53,782 nt of DNA from NCBI GenBank assembly GCA_017459675.1, contig JAFUCM010000182.1:1-53782 (forward strand), written 5' to 3'. The notes under the pieces were generated by a model, which saw nothing but the letters and a program-made list of their open reading frames with translations, was not told the DNA's origin and made no database searches. The position numbers and the translations under genes are program-made. Below, piece by piece: positions 24,822 to 32,654 of this stretch. Position 1 is the stretch's first letter. The number at the start of each line of letters is the position of its first letter. Source of the stretch: Eubacterium sp. GTDB taxonomy: Bacteria; Bacillota; Clostridia; Lachnospirales; Lachnospiraceae.

Positions 24822-26351
24822 ATGCATGCAATCAATCTGTATACCCTTACACGGACATCCGCAAACACTTCGGAATTTTCGCGGCTTCTGCAGGCGCTTT
24901 CCGGACGCCGGAACTACAAGCACGTAAGTATGCACGAAGCTTCCTCTCTGTGCACACTGGTAAGCCGTCTGACTGCACAGTTTGCTGAAAATCCGGTTCT
25001 GCAAAACCGGATGGAACTGCTGGACGGATTCTGGTTTTCTTATTCAATTGCACACATCAGCAAGGAATTTGACCTGCTGAAATTTTCATCCGACGCAGCC
25101 TCCGTCCTGAACATTGAACTGAAGAGCGAGGCTGTTCCGGAAGAACGGATCCGCAGGCAGCTCGAACAGAACCGCTATTATCTCGCAAATGTTTCCCGGA
25201 CGATTTATTCCTTCACCTATGTAATGGAAACGGACACGCTCTATCAGCTGAAGGAGAATCAGTTTTTCAGCACTGCTTCCTTCAGTGAACTCGCAGCCGT
25301 CCTGATGAAAACCCGGTTTCAGACATTTATTGCAGAAGGTCTGGATCGTTATTTCCGCGCCTCTGATTATCTGATTTCACCGATAAGCACACCGGAGCGG
25401 CTGCTGCAGGGAAAATATTTCCTCACAAACCAGCAGTGGGAGTTCCGCCGGCGGATTCTGGATCTGATCCGTGAAAATGAAGAAAACAGAAGCAGCCTGC
25501 CGGGTGCTGCGCCTGTCATCACGCTGACAGGCAGTGCCGGCACCGGCAAAACACTTCTGTTATTTGATCTCGCGCTTGCATTATCGAAGAAGAAGGAAGT
25601 TCTCTTTCTGCACGGCGGCCCCCTGCGGGAAGGACATCATATCATCAACAGCCGTCTGCGCAATGTCGTCATACGTTCCGGCACCGCATTCGAAGATCCG
25701 GAAGATCCCGCTGTGTGGACGGGCTCTGCAGAGCCCGTCCGGTATGCCTGTGTACTGGTGGATGAGGCAAACCGTCTGTCTGCCGCGCTGCTGCGCGCGC
25801 TTCTGCAGAAGCTGAAAGAAGACCGGATCCCCGCCGTTCTGGCCTATGATCCCTACAGCATCCGCAGCATTTTTTCCGCAATGGAGGATGCCGAAGATAC
25901 AATCGCAGCCGGCAGGACACATGCATTTTCCTTCTCCGGAAATATCCGCATCAACCGGCCTGTTTTCGCTTTCATGTGGAATATGTTCAGCCTGAAGGAA
26001 AAGACGCCGCACGCTGACTACAGCTGTGTCGACGTCCTCTATGCAGGAAATACACAAGAAGAACAGATCATTGCGGATTATTACCGGAAACAGGGGTTCG
26101 CACAGATCGCGGCATCTTCCGCTTCCCTGCCGGAGGATGAGATTGTCGCCCAGGAATATGACCGCATTCTTGTCATCATGGATGACACATTTTATTACGA
26201 TGCGGCGCTGCATCTCTGTAAAAAAGGAGACGACAACGCCGCACTGTCTGTTCTGTATGAAGCGCTCACGCGCACACGTGAACGGCTTACGGTACTGATT
26301 ACCGGAAATCCGGATCTCTTCGCACGGATTCTGCAGATCCGGATGCCATAG
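24822..26351 (+). CDS. DUF2075/SF1 helicase-like ATPase with N-terminal PD-(D/E)XK nuclease-like region
   Basis: 509 aa from the ATG at 24822 (GGGAGG upstream; a TATAAT at 24762-24767 fits a start just before it, so longer forms are unlikely). The N-terminal part has KEFDLLKF...VLNIELKS with Asp84, Glu99 and Lys101, followed by QLEQNRYYL, the D-(X)n-ExK pattern of NERD-like nucleases. The second part has Walker A GSAGTGKT (237-244), Walker B CVLVDEANRL, an Arg-containing FSFSGNIRINRPVFAF stretch, and ends in ALTRTRERLTVLITGN, the C-terminal motif of UvrD-type helicases and DUF2075 proteins. DUF2075 proteins are often found in mobile or defence contexts, but here the gene stands alone between PBP1A and a pseudogene. 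Confidence 0.75.
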   Translation: MHAINLYTLTRTSANTSEFSRLLQALSGRRNYKHVSMHEASSLCTLVSRLTAQFAENPVLQNRMELLDGFWFSYSIAHISKEFDLLKFSSDAASVLNIELKSEAVPEERIRRQLEQNRYYLANVSRTIYSFTYVMETDTLYQLKENQFFSTASFSELAAVLMKTRFQTFIAEGLDRYFRASDYLISPISTPERLLQGKYFLTNQQWEFRRRILDLIRENEENRSSLPGAAPVITLTGSAGTGKTLLLFDLALALSKKKEVLFLHGGPLREGHHIINSRLRNVVIRSGTAFEDPEDPAVWTGSAEPVRYACVLVDEANRLSAALLRALLQKLKEDRIPAVLAYDPYSIRSIFSAMEDAEDTIAAGRTHAFSFSGNIRINRPVFAFMWNMFSLKEKTPHADYSCVDVLYAGNTQEEQIIADYYRKQGFAQIAASSASLPEDEIVAQEYDRILVIMDDTFYYDAALHLCKKGDDNAALSVLYEALTRTRERLTVLITGNPDLFARILQIRMP

Positions 26352-26369
26352 TACATCCATCACACATAG

Positions 26370-26740
26370 TCACACAAAATTACATGCGCGCATAACTGCT
26401 GTCTCTGTAAATCCGAGTGCTTCTGCCTTCGTCAGCTTTCCGCTGCAGACTGACAGCAGCATCCCGTACAGGTCTGCCGCCAGCTCTTTCGGCAGTTTTC
26501 TGCTGTGATAACCGGGCTCGCATCAAAATCAATGTTGTCCTCCATTGCCGCCCAGGTTCCGGCATTTCCGGTGATTTTAATAACCGGTGCGATCGGACTG
26601 CCGAGGGGTGTGCCGCGTCCGCTGGAAAAAACACAGACCTGCGCGCCCCCGGCCAGCATGCCCGCGATCGAAGAAGCGTCATTGCCGGGCATATCCATAA
26701 AAGGAGGTAGGAAATGGATGTTCACTTCCTGCCGATCCAT
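26370..26740 (-). pseudogene. Decayed C-terminal fragment of a UxaA/GarD-family dehydratase
   Basis: The first frame reads PPFMDMPGNDASSIAGMLAG, then GGAQVCVFSSGRGTPLG and PVIKITGNAG, the C-terminal domain of altronate/galactarate dehydratases. The frame breaks near 26490; after a shift the reading LPKELAADLYGMLLSVCSGK and then ALGFTETAVMRACNFV continues the family's usual end to a stop at 26370. About three quarters of a normal gene is missing. The 5' limit coincides with the inverted repeat at 26702-26754. It lies downstream of the iron alcohol dehydrogenase on the same strand, and with the GarR-like gene nearby suggests a former galactarate/altronate pathway. A ribosome site and ATG remain, so a short peptide could still be made. 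Confidence 0.8.
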
Positions 26741-26754
26741 TTCCTGCCTCCTTC
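26702..26754. repeat. Inverted repeat at the truncated end of the pseudogene
   Basis: AAGGAGGTAGGAAATGGAT (26702-26720) is the reverse complement of ATCCATTTCCTGCCTCCTT (26736-26754) in 18 of 19 positions, with a 15-base spacer. One arm contains the ribosome site and start codon of the remnant. Confidence 0.85.
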
Positions 26755-26791
26755 ATTAACATCTGATTGTTTTCTTCTTGCGTCTTAACCG

Positions 26792-26829
26792 AAAACACAG
26801 AAAGTCTTCTGGATACACCCCCTGTGTTT
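26792..26829 (-). terminator. Possible terminator hairpin after the iron alcohol dehydrogenase
   Basis: On the minus strand AAACACAG (26822-26829) pairs with CTGTGTTT (26793-26800), ending in a TTTTC run. The loop is 21 bases, so it is only a moderate candidate. Confidence 0.4.
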
Positions 26830-26848
26830 CCAGCTGCACTGCGGTCAT

Positions 26849-28024
26849 TTACACCATCAGTTCATAGATCTTTGTGCAGTCCTCTTCGCTGAGGGTAAGG
26901 AACCCTGACAGGCTTCCTTCTCTTCCATTTCCGTAGCAGAGACTCTTAACAAGTACCGGAATGTCTTCTTTCTTCGCACCGAGTTCCTCAAAATTCTTCG
27001 GCATACCGATCGAAATCAGGAAATTGCGCAGTGCTTCGATGCCGGCTCTTGCCGTTACTTCCGGATGATAGAAGTCCATCTTACAGCCCCAGACGCGGGA
27101 TGCAACCTGCGCGAACCGCATCACATCATGCTCCATGACATAGGTGTATGCTGCCGGCAGTGTGACGGCAAGTCCTGCACCATGTGCGCAGTCATACAGC
27201 GCGGAAAGCTCATGCTCGATATCATGGCTGGTCCAGTCCTGTGTGCGTCCGACACCACAGGAATTGTTATGCGCCATCATACCTGCCCACATAATGTTGG
27301 CACGTGCCTCATAGCAGTCCGGATCTGCAATTACGCGCGGTCCCTCATGGATCATGGTCATCATCAGTGCCTCGATCAGACGGTCTGTCACCTCGACGTC
27401 CTTTGTGTTGGTCAGATAACGCTCATAGAGATGTGCAATAATATCTGTGATGCCGCATGCGGTCTGATAAGGCGGAAGGGTCTGTGTCAGCGCCGGATTC
27501 AGAATACTGAATTTCGGGCGGATCGCATCGCCGGTTGCGCCGCGCTTGAACATGCCGTCTTCATTGGTGATAACAGAGTCCGGGCTTCCTTCGCTGCCTG
27601 CTGCCGCGATGGTCAGAATTGTGCCGACCGGAAGTGCCTCCTCAATCAGTTTTCCGCTGTAGAAATCCCAGAAATCACCATCATATACCGTTCCTGCCGC
27701 AATGGCCTTGGAAGAGTCGATTGTGCGTCCGCCGCCGACTGCAAGTACGAAGTCAACACCTTCCTTCCGGCAGAGTTCGATTCCCTGGTAAACCAGACCG
27801 CTGCGCGGATTCGGCTGTACACCGCCGAGTACCAGATACGGCACATCTGCAGCTTCCAGAGAAGCTTTTACACGGTCCAGCAGACCGGAGCGCACAACAC
27901 TGCCGCCGCCGTAATGAACCAGCACCTTCGTGCCGCCGAACCGCTTAACAAGATTACCGGCCTCCTTCTCCTGATCCTTGCCAAACGCGAAAAATGTCGG
28001 TGAATAAAATGTAAAATTGTCCAT
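26849..28024 (-). CDS. Iron-containing alcohol dehydrogenase (BdhA/YqhD type)
   Basis: 391 aa. Start at 28024, with AGGAGG ten bases upstream; a longer frame to 28102 runs through the palindrome in the gap and has no ribosome site. Landmarks: NAD-binding GGGSVVRSG and LAVGGGRTIDSSKAIAAG; metal site region GITDIIAHLYERYL and CAHGAGLAVTLPAAYTYVMEH with the metal-binding His residues. It reduces an aldehyde or oxidises an alcohol with NAD(P)H, often the last step that disposes of an aldehyde made from a sugar acid. It is the sixth gene of the GntR-controlled minus-strand operon. Confidence 0.9.
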   Translation of the reverse strand: MDNFTFYSPTFFAFGKDQEKEAGNLVKRFGGTKVLVHYGGGSVVRSGLLDRVKASLEAADVPYLVLGGVQPNPRSGLVYQGIELCRKEGVDFVLAVGGGRTIDSSKAIAAGTVYDGDFWDFYSGKLIEEALPVGTILTIAAAGSEGSPDSVITNEDGMFKRGATGDAIRPKFSILNPALTQTLPPYQTACGITDIIAHLYERYLTNTKDVEVTDRLIEALMMTMIHEGPRVIADPDCYEARANIMWAGMMAHNNSCGVGRTQDWTSHDIEHELSALYDCAHGAGLAVTLPAAYTYVMEHDVMRFAQVASRVWGCKMDFYHPEVTARAGIEALRNFLISIGMPKNFEELGAKKEDIPVLVKSLCYGNGREGSLSGFLTLSEEDCTKIYELMV

Positions 28025-28069
28025 GTGTAAAAATCCTCCTGTTCGTTTGTATTTCTTATATTCAGCGCA

Positions 28070-28129
28070 GGGACGTTTGAATGTCTCTCCTGCGAATTCC
28101 ACCTGAGCAGGGAGACATCCAAACGTCCC
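28070..28129. repeat. Long palindrome between garR-like and iron ADH genes
   Basis: GGGACGTTTGAATGTCTC at 28070-28087, continuing TCCTG to 28092, pairs with 28108-28129 (CAGGGAGACATCCAAACG then TCCC) over about 22 bases with one mismatch and one bulge. There is no T-tract. It is a candidate small palindromic repeat (REP or MITE like) or an mRNA-stabilising hairpin inside the operon. Confidence 0.7.
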
Positions 28130-28135
28130 CCAACC

Positions 28136-29026
28136 TTAACTTTCCTTTGCAATCCCCGTCCCGGAAATACATTCATAATACTTCACAATCGCACTGTGAT
28201 CGTCTCCGCCGCAGTCCGCGTTGTTCAGGAACTGCAGCATCTCCATCACGGCCGCGGTCACCGGAACCGGCATGTGAATTGCATGTGCCGCATTGAGCGC
28301 GTTGGTCAGATCCTTCGTGTGCAGTGCAATCCGGAATCCCGGCGCATAGTTTCCTGCCAGCATCATCGGCGCCTTCGCATCCATAACGGTGCTGCCGGCC
28401 AGGCCGCCCCGGATCGCCTGGAATACCAGTTCCGGATCCGTTCCTGCCTTCCTGGCAAATGTCAGTGCCTCTGAAACAGCCGCAATGTTGGATGCGACGA
28501 TCATCTGGTTTGCAAGCTTCGCCACATTTCCGGAGCCGATCGGGCCGACATAGACGACAGATCCCGCCATTGCCATCAGCATGTCATAGTATTTGTCAAA
28601 AAGGTCCTTATCCCCGCCGACCATAACAGAGAGACTTCCGTCAATGGCCTTCGGCTCTCCGCCGGAGACCGGCGCGTCCAGCATCCCGATGCCGAGCGGC
28701 TCAAGCTCCGCACAAATCCTGCGGCTCTCGACAGGGTCGATTGAACTCATGTCAATTACAACCGTGCCCGGCTTTGCACCTTTTGCGATTCCGTTCTCTC
28801 CAAAAACCGCATCCCTGACCTGCGGTGAATTCTGTACCATCGTAATCACAACCTCACTGGCCGCTGCCGCTTCCGCGCCGTCAGCGGCCTGCACGCCGCC
28901 CGCTGCCACAACAAAGTCCATATTGGACTGGTTGTGATCATAGACCGTCAGCGCATGGCCGGCCTTAATCAGATTCACAGCCATATGCTTTCCCATGATG
29001 CCAAGTCCGATAAATCCTACTTTCAT
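28136..29026 (-). CDS. garR: Beta-hydroxyacid dehydrogenase, tartronate semialdehyde reductase-like
   Basis: 296 aa, the family's usual length. Rossmann motif GFIGLGIMGKHMAVNLIKAGH (residues 4-24), substrate loop DAPVSGGEPKAIDGSL, and the catalytic-lysine helix GSGNVAKLANQMIVASNIAAVSEA. The family reduces 2-hydroxy-3-oxopropionate to glycerate or oxidises 3-hydroxyisobutyrate and similar acids. The nearby UxaA/GarD remnant favours the glucarate/galactarate reading, which is inference. GGGAGG is seven bases before the ATG. It lies 20 bases after the MBL hydrolase gene. Confidence 0.85.
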   Translation of the reverse strand: MKVGFIGLGIMGKHMAVNLIKAGHALTVYDHNQSNMDFVVAAGGVQAADGAEAAAASEVVITMVQNSPQVRDAVFGENGIAKGAKPGTVVIDMSSIDPVESRRICAELEPLGIGMLDAPVSGGEPKAIDGSLSVMVGGDKDLFDKYYDMLMAMAGSVVYVGPIGSGNVAKLANQMIVASNIAAVSEALTFARKAGTDPELVFQAIRGGLAGSTVMDAKAPMMLAGNYAPGFRIALHTKDLTNALNAAHAIHMPVPVTAAVMEMLQFLNNADCGGDDHSAIVKYYECISGTGIAKES

Positions 29027-29046
29027 CTGATATCCTCCCTGTTATT

Positions 29047-29835
29047 CTAGATAGTGACTACATCGCCGGACGCGATGTAGTGCAGCCGTTCTCCCATCCG
29101 TTCTTTCAGAAATGCATACTGCTCTGTTCCGGTACAGTGGCAGGTGTAATATGTCGTCTGATGCTGCAGAAGCGCCTCTGCCGTCTTTTCAAGCAGTTCC
29201 GGTCCTTCCTTCTGCATATCCAGACGGAAGAAATGGAACCCGCCGACAAGAACATCCGGTTCGCACCAGTTCATGATATTGATGATGCCTTTGTGGGAAC
29301 AGCCGCTGATCAGTATCTGTTTTCCGTTTTCCCGGATCAGAAGATACTGCTCATGATTGAACTGCTCCGGCACCAGTACCCCTTCCCGTTTAACGGACAG
29401 GCCGTCCGAGAGAATCGGCACGACGGTTCTCTTCTTCTGAAATGTGTGCAGCTCTGCCCATTCCGACAGCTGCAGTTCGTCGTCCACAAAGCGGATTCTG
29501 GGTCTGTCATACAGTTTCTGATCAAGGCCGATGTACCGCTCGTGATCCATAAAACACTCAAATACATTCCGGTTTGCGTAGACGAACGCGTGGTCGTTGA
29601 TCCGGAAAAATGTCTCCAGGCCACCGCCGTGGTCGTAGTGACCATGTGAAAGAATCGCAATATCAGCTTCTGCCAGATCAACACCCAGTTTCTCTGCATT
29701 TTCGGCAAACAGTCCGCTGGCAGCTGTATCAAACAGAATCTTTTTTCCGTTTGTCTCGATAAACAGACTCAGGCCATGCTCCGTGCCGCAGCATGCCCTG
29801 CCGGCCGTATTTTCTGCAAGACATGTTATCTTCAT
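29047..29835 (-). CDS. MBL-fold metallo-hydrolase
   Basis: 262 aa. The metal motif is AILSHGHYDHGGGLE (HxHxDH near residues 64-69), with KILFDTAASGLF before it and ISGCSHKGIINIMN and GGFHFFRL after it. It resembles the COG1237 group, related to the dihydropterin phosphate synthase-like MBL proteins, whose natural reactions are mostly unknown. AAAGGA precedes the ATG. It stands 21 bases after the SDR gene in the transketolase operon, so a hydrolytic step such as lactone or ester opening is possible. Confidence 0.85.
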   Translation of the reverse strand: MKITCLAENTAGRACCGTEHGLSLFIETNGKKILFDTAASGLFAENAEKLGVDLAEADIAILSHGHYDHGGGLETFFRINDHAFVYANRNVFECFMDHERYIGLDQKLYDRPRIRFVDDELQLSEWAELHTFQKKRTVVPILSDGLSVKREGVLVPEQFNHEQYLLIRENGKQILISGCSHKGIINIMNWCEPDVLVGGFHFFRLDMQKEGPELLEKTAEALLQHQTTYYTCHCTGTEQYAFLKERMGERLHYIASGDVVTI

Positions 29836-29856
29836 CTCTCATCCTTTCTGCTTTCC

Positions 29857-30618
29857 TTAATAGCAGGTCGTTCCGCCGTCAACAGTCAGTGATGTCCCGT
29901 TGATAAAGGACGAACTGTCTGCCACAAGAAATTTCACTGCGTTTGCAACATCTTCGGCCGTGCACAGCCTTCCGAGCGGCACCTCCCCCAGGCGCTCTGC
30001 CGCAAAATCCGGATTCTTGAGCTGCTCCCGGATAAACGGCGTGTCGACGGTGCTTGGATGAATCGAATTGCAGCGCACACCGTAAGAGGCATAGCGGGAT
30101 GCAATGGCTCTGGTGAACATGGTCACCGCCCCTTTGGACGCAGTATATGCTTCCGGCGTATACAGATGTCCGACCAGGCCGCACACGGAAGACATATTGA
30201 TGATCAGTCCCTCGCGCTGCTCCTTCATGACCGGGAGGACGTATTTTGTTCCCAGAAATACACTTCCGGTATTGACCGCCATCATCTGCATCCACTCATC
30301 ATATACCATATCCTCGACAACTTTGCGGATATTGATGCCGGCATTGTTAATCAGAACATCAATTCTGCCGGCCTCCTCAGCAATCAAATACACCGTCCTC
30401 TCCCAGTCCGTTTCCGACGTCACATCCACCGGGATAAATTTTGCACGCCCGCCGGCACGCTCCAGCACAGCTGTCAGTTCCTCTGCCTTTGCTTCCACGT
30501 CCGGGAGATCCAGCAGATACAGGTGATGTCCCAGCGCTGCGAGTTCCTTCGCCATCTCCGAGCCCAGTCCGCCGGCGCCGCCGGTAATCAGAATGACCTT
30601 GGTTCGTTCCTCTTTCAT
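29857..30618 (-). CDS. Short-chain dehydrogenase/reductase
   Basis: 253 aa. TGGAGGLGSEMAKEL at residues 12-26 binds NAD(P); NNAGINIRK, the Ser in MSSVCGLVGH, and YTASKGAV (YxxxK) form the active site; the end FINGTSLTVDGGTTCY is typical. It interconverts a ketone and an alcohol of a sugar or polyol. Its start overlaps the stop of the transketolase C-terminal gene by four bases (ATGA), and GAGGAG sits inside the upstream gene, so they are translationally coupled. Confidence 0.93.
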   Translation of the reverse strand: MKEERTKVILITGGAGGLGSEMAKELAALGHHLYLLDLPDVEAKAEELTAVLERAGGRAKFIPVDVTSETDWERTVYLIAEEAGRIDVLINNAGINIRKVVEDMVYDEWMQMMAVNTGSVFLGTKYVLPVMKEQREGLIINMSSVCGLVGHLYTPEAYTASKGAVTMFTRAIASRYASYGVRCNSIHPSTVDTPFIREQLKNPDFAAERLGEVPLGRLCTAEDVANAVKFLVADSSSFINGTSLTVDGGTTCY

Positions 30619-31547
30619 CTTGCGGCCATCTCCTCTCTGACTGCCTGTGCGATGTGTTCCGCTGTCAGTCCGTAATGCGCCAGCAGCTCCTCGTAATTGT
30701 GTGCACTGCAGCCGAAGCTGTCCTCGATTCCCACAAATGTAACCGGTTTCGGATTTCTGCAGAGCGCCTCTGCAACTGCGGAACCCAGACCGCCGCAGAT
30801 GTTATGCTCTTCCGCCGTTACGACGCCGTGCATACCCTCAGTCATTGCGATAATACCCGCCCGGTCGAGCGGCTTGATGGTACTGACATTCACGACGCGG
30901 ACACTGATTTCATCCTGCAGCATTTCTGCAGCCTGAAGTGCCAGGAGAACCATTTTCCCGACTGCAAAGACAACGACATCTGTGCCGTCCCGGAGCATCC
31001 GGACCTTTCCGATCTCAAAGGGCTGATCCGCCGGCGTGACATTTTCATATGGATTTCTGTTCAGCCGCATGTACACCGGTCCGTCATATGCAGCAATCGC
31101 CCGCGTCGCCGCCGCGGTCTCATTGGCATCGGCCGGGCAGATCACGGTCATATTCGGGACTGCCCGGAACATGGCGAGATCCTCGACACACTGGTGTGTC
31201 GCGCCATCGCCGAAATCAGACAGTCCGGCGGAGGATCCGACGATTTTCACATTGAGCTTTCCGATTGCAATGGTCTGTCTGATCTGATCAAATGCTCTTC
31301 CGCCTGCAAAAACAGCAAACGAATTGGTAAACGGGATTTTCCCCGTCTGCGCGAGGCCCGCCGCGACAGATGTCATATTTGCCTCGGCAATGCCCATCTC
31401 AAAATGCCGCTCCGGATAAGCCTCCTCAAACATTTTCCCCATCGTGGAGCCCGCCAGATCCGCGTCCAGGACGACCAGATCCGGATTCTCTGCCCCGAGT
31501 TCCACCAGTGTCTGACCGTATGCAATTCTCTGATTTGTTTCCGTCAT
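30615..31547 (-). CDS. Transketolase, C-terminal subunit
   Basis: 310 aa from the ATG at 31547 (GAGG site overlapping the stop of the partner gene); a longer frame has no site. It carries the pyrimidine-binding and C-terminal domains: AGLAQTGKIPFTNSFAVFAGGRAFDQIRQ, IVGSSAGLSDFGDGATHQCVEDLA, VICPADANETAAATRA and the C-terminal RVVNVSTIKPLD. With the N-terminal subunit it makes a complete ThDP enzyme that transfers two-carbon ketol units. Split transketolases like this are common in Clostridia and are also used for unusual substrates such as apulose phosphate or sulfosugars, so the operon may not serve ordinary pentose phosphates. Confidence 0.93.
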   Translation of the reverse strand: MTETNQRIAYGQTLVELGAENPDLVVLDADLAGSTMGKMFEEAYPERHFEMGIAEANMTSVAAGLAQTGKIPFTNSFAVFAGGRAFDQIRQTIAIGKLNVKIVGSSAGLSDFGDGATHQCVEDLAMFRAVPNMTVICPADANETAAATRAIAAYDGPVYMRLNRNPYENVTPADQPFEIGKVRMLRDGTDVVVFAVGKMVLLALQAAEMLQDEISVRVVNVSTIKPLDRAGIIAMTEGMHGVVTAEEHNICGGLGSAVAEALCRNPKPVTFVGIEDSFGCSAHNYEELLAHYGLTAEHIAQAVREEMAAR

Positions 31548-31557
31548 TTCTCTGTCC

Positions 31558-32382
31558 TCACGCAAGTTCCTGCATTGCTTTGTCATAGAGTTCCTGCGTC
31601 AATATTCCGTTATGGAATTTCGGATTGTTTTCCGCAAAGCTTAATCCTTTGCCCTTAACGGTATCGGCAATAATCAGGACCGGACGTCCGTCTGCCGCAT
31701 CCGCCGCGTCAAGCGCACCGACAATCTGTTCCATGTCGTGTCCGTCAATCTCCAGCACACGCCATCCGAAGGCCTCCCACTTCTCTTTCATGCAGCCGGA
31801 ATCAAACCGCTCCTTTACCGGTCCGGTTGCCTGCAGACCGTTGCGGTCAAGAATCGCAACCAGATGATCTGCCTGATAGGCTGAAGCCGCCATGGCTGCC
31901 TCCCAGATCTGCCCCTCCGCAATCTCTCCGTCACCCATCAGAACATATACATGGCTGTCAATGCCGTCCATCCGAAGGCCGAGTGCCATGCCCAGGCCGA
32001 TCGAAAGGCCCTGTCCCAGCGAACCGGTGCCGGCTTCCACACCAGATGTCTTCCGGTAATCCGGGTGTCCCTGCAAAAAAGATCCGAGTTCCTTGGTTTT
32101 CTTCAGTTCCTCCCGCGGGAAAAATCCCGCCTCAGCCATCGCCGCATACTGAAGAATTGCAACATGTCCCTTGGACAGCAGAAAACGGTCTCTGTCCGGC
32201 AGCGCCGGATTCTCCGGGTCATATTTCATTTTGTAGAAATACAACGCTGCGACAAGATCTGCTGCAGAATTGGATCCGCCGATATGCCCTGCGACGCCGA
32301 CGCCGACGCTCATCACAACATCACGGCGCAGCTGTTTCGCTTTCTCATTTAATCCTTCAATCAGTTCTCCGGGGTATTTCAT
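31558..32382 (-). CDS. Transketolase, N-terminal subunit
   Basis: 274 aa holding the diphosphate-binding half. GHIGGSNSAADLVAALYFYKM near residue 32, GTGSLGQGLSIGLGMALGLR, and the ThDP motif VLMGDGEIAEGQIWEAAM...ILDRNGLQ. TGAGGT precedes the ATG. It is the first gene of the operon transketolase N-C, SDR, MBL, GarR-like, iron ADH, and is driven by the consensus promoter at 32506-32534 with a GntR-type operator just after the start of transcription. Confidence 0.93.
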   Translation of the reverse strand: MKYPGELIEGLNEKAKQLRRDVVMSVGVGVAGHIGGSNSAADLVAALYFYKMKYDPENPALPDRDRFLLSKGHVAILQYAAMAEAGFFPREELKKTKELGSFLQGHPDYRKTSGVEAGTGSLGQGLSIGLGMALGLRMDGIDSHVYVLMGDGEIAEGQIWEAAMAASAYQADHLVAILDRNGLQATGPVKERFDSGCMKEKWEAFGWRVLEIDGHDMEQIVGALDAADAADGRPVLIIADTVKGKGLSFAENNPKFHNGILTQELYDKAMQELA

Positions 32383-32483
32383 CGTATTTTACCTCAAAAC
32401 AATCCATCTTGCTGCTTCCTCTGTTCATCTTCTGAACAGTACTTCTGCTTCCGTATACATTTCCATAAACGTATAAGTTGTAT

Positions 32484-32496
32484 GTTGTATTACAAC
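32484..32496. promoter_or_regulatory. GntR operator candidate at the transketolase operon start
   Basis: GTTGTATTACAAC is a perfect 6-1-6 palindrome of the TTGTA-x-TACAA kind typical of FadR-class GntR regulators. It covers about +3 to +15 of the predicted transcript, where binding would block elongation or escape. Confidence 0.6.
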
Positions 32497-32505
32497 CGTA
32501 TTTGT

Positions 32506-32534
32506 ATTATACGTAGAATTACCTATAATGTCAA
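32506..32534 (-). promoter_or_regulatory. Consensus promoter of the transketolase operon
   Basis: Minus-strand TTGACA (32529-32534), 17-base spacer, TATAAT (32506-32511): perfect in all respects. Such a strong promoter needs a repressor; the adjacent GntR gene and operator supply one. Predicted start near 32499. Confidence 0.8.
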
Positions 32535-32563
32535 TCATTCTGTGGATTTCTGTTATCCTGTAT

Positions 32564-32582
32564 GTTGTATGACGTCTATAAA
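32564..32582 (+). promoter_or_regulatory. Second operator-like site and -10 of the GntR gene
   Basis: GTTGTATGACGTC (32564-32576) keeps the left half of the palindrome at 32484-32496 and shares the preceding TGTAT; it abuts TATAAA (32577-32582), a -10 candidate reading toward the GntR gene. This suggests autoregulation. Confidence 0.4.
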
Positions 32583-32654
32583 ACATACATCTTTTTCGTT
32601 GACTTTTTCAAGCCGGCATGTTAGGCTGTCAGGTAAGACAACAAGGAGATGCAT

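Noticed and set aside
28025..28102. N-terminal 26-codon extension of the iron alcohol dehydrogenase
   Set aside because: It reads through the palindrome, lacks a ribosome site, and the inner ATG has AGGAGG at proper distance and matches the family start.
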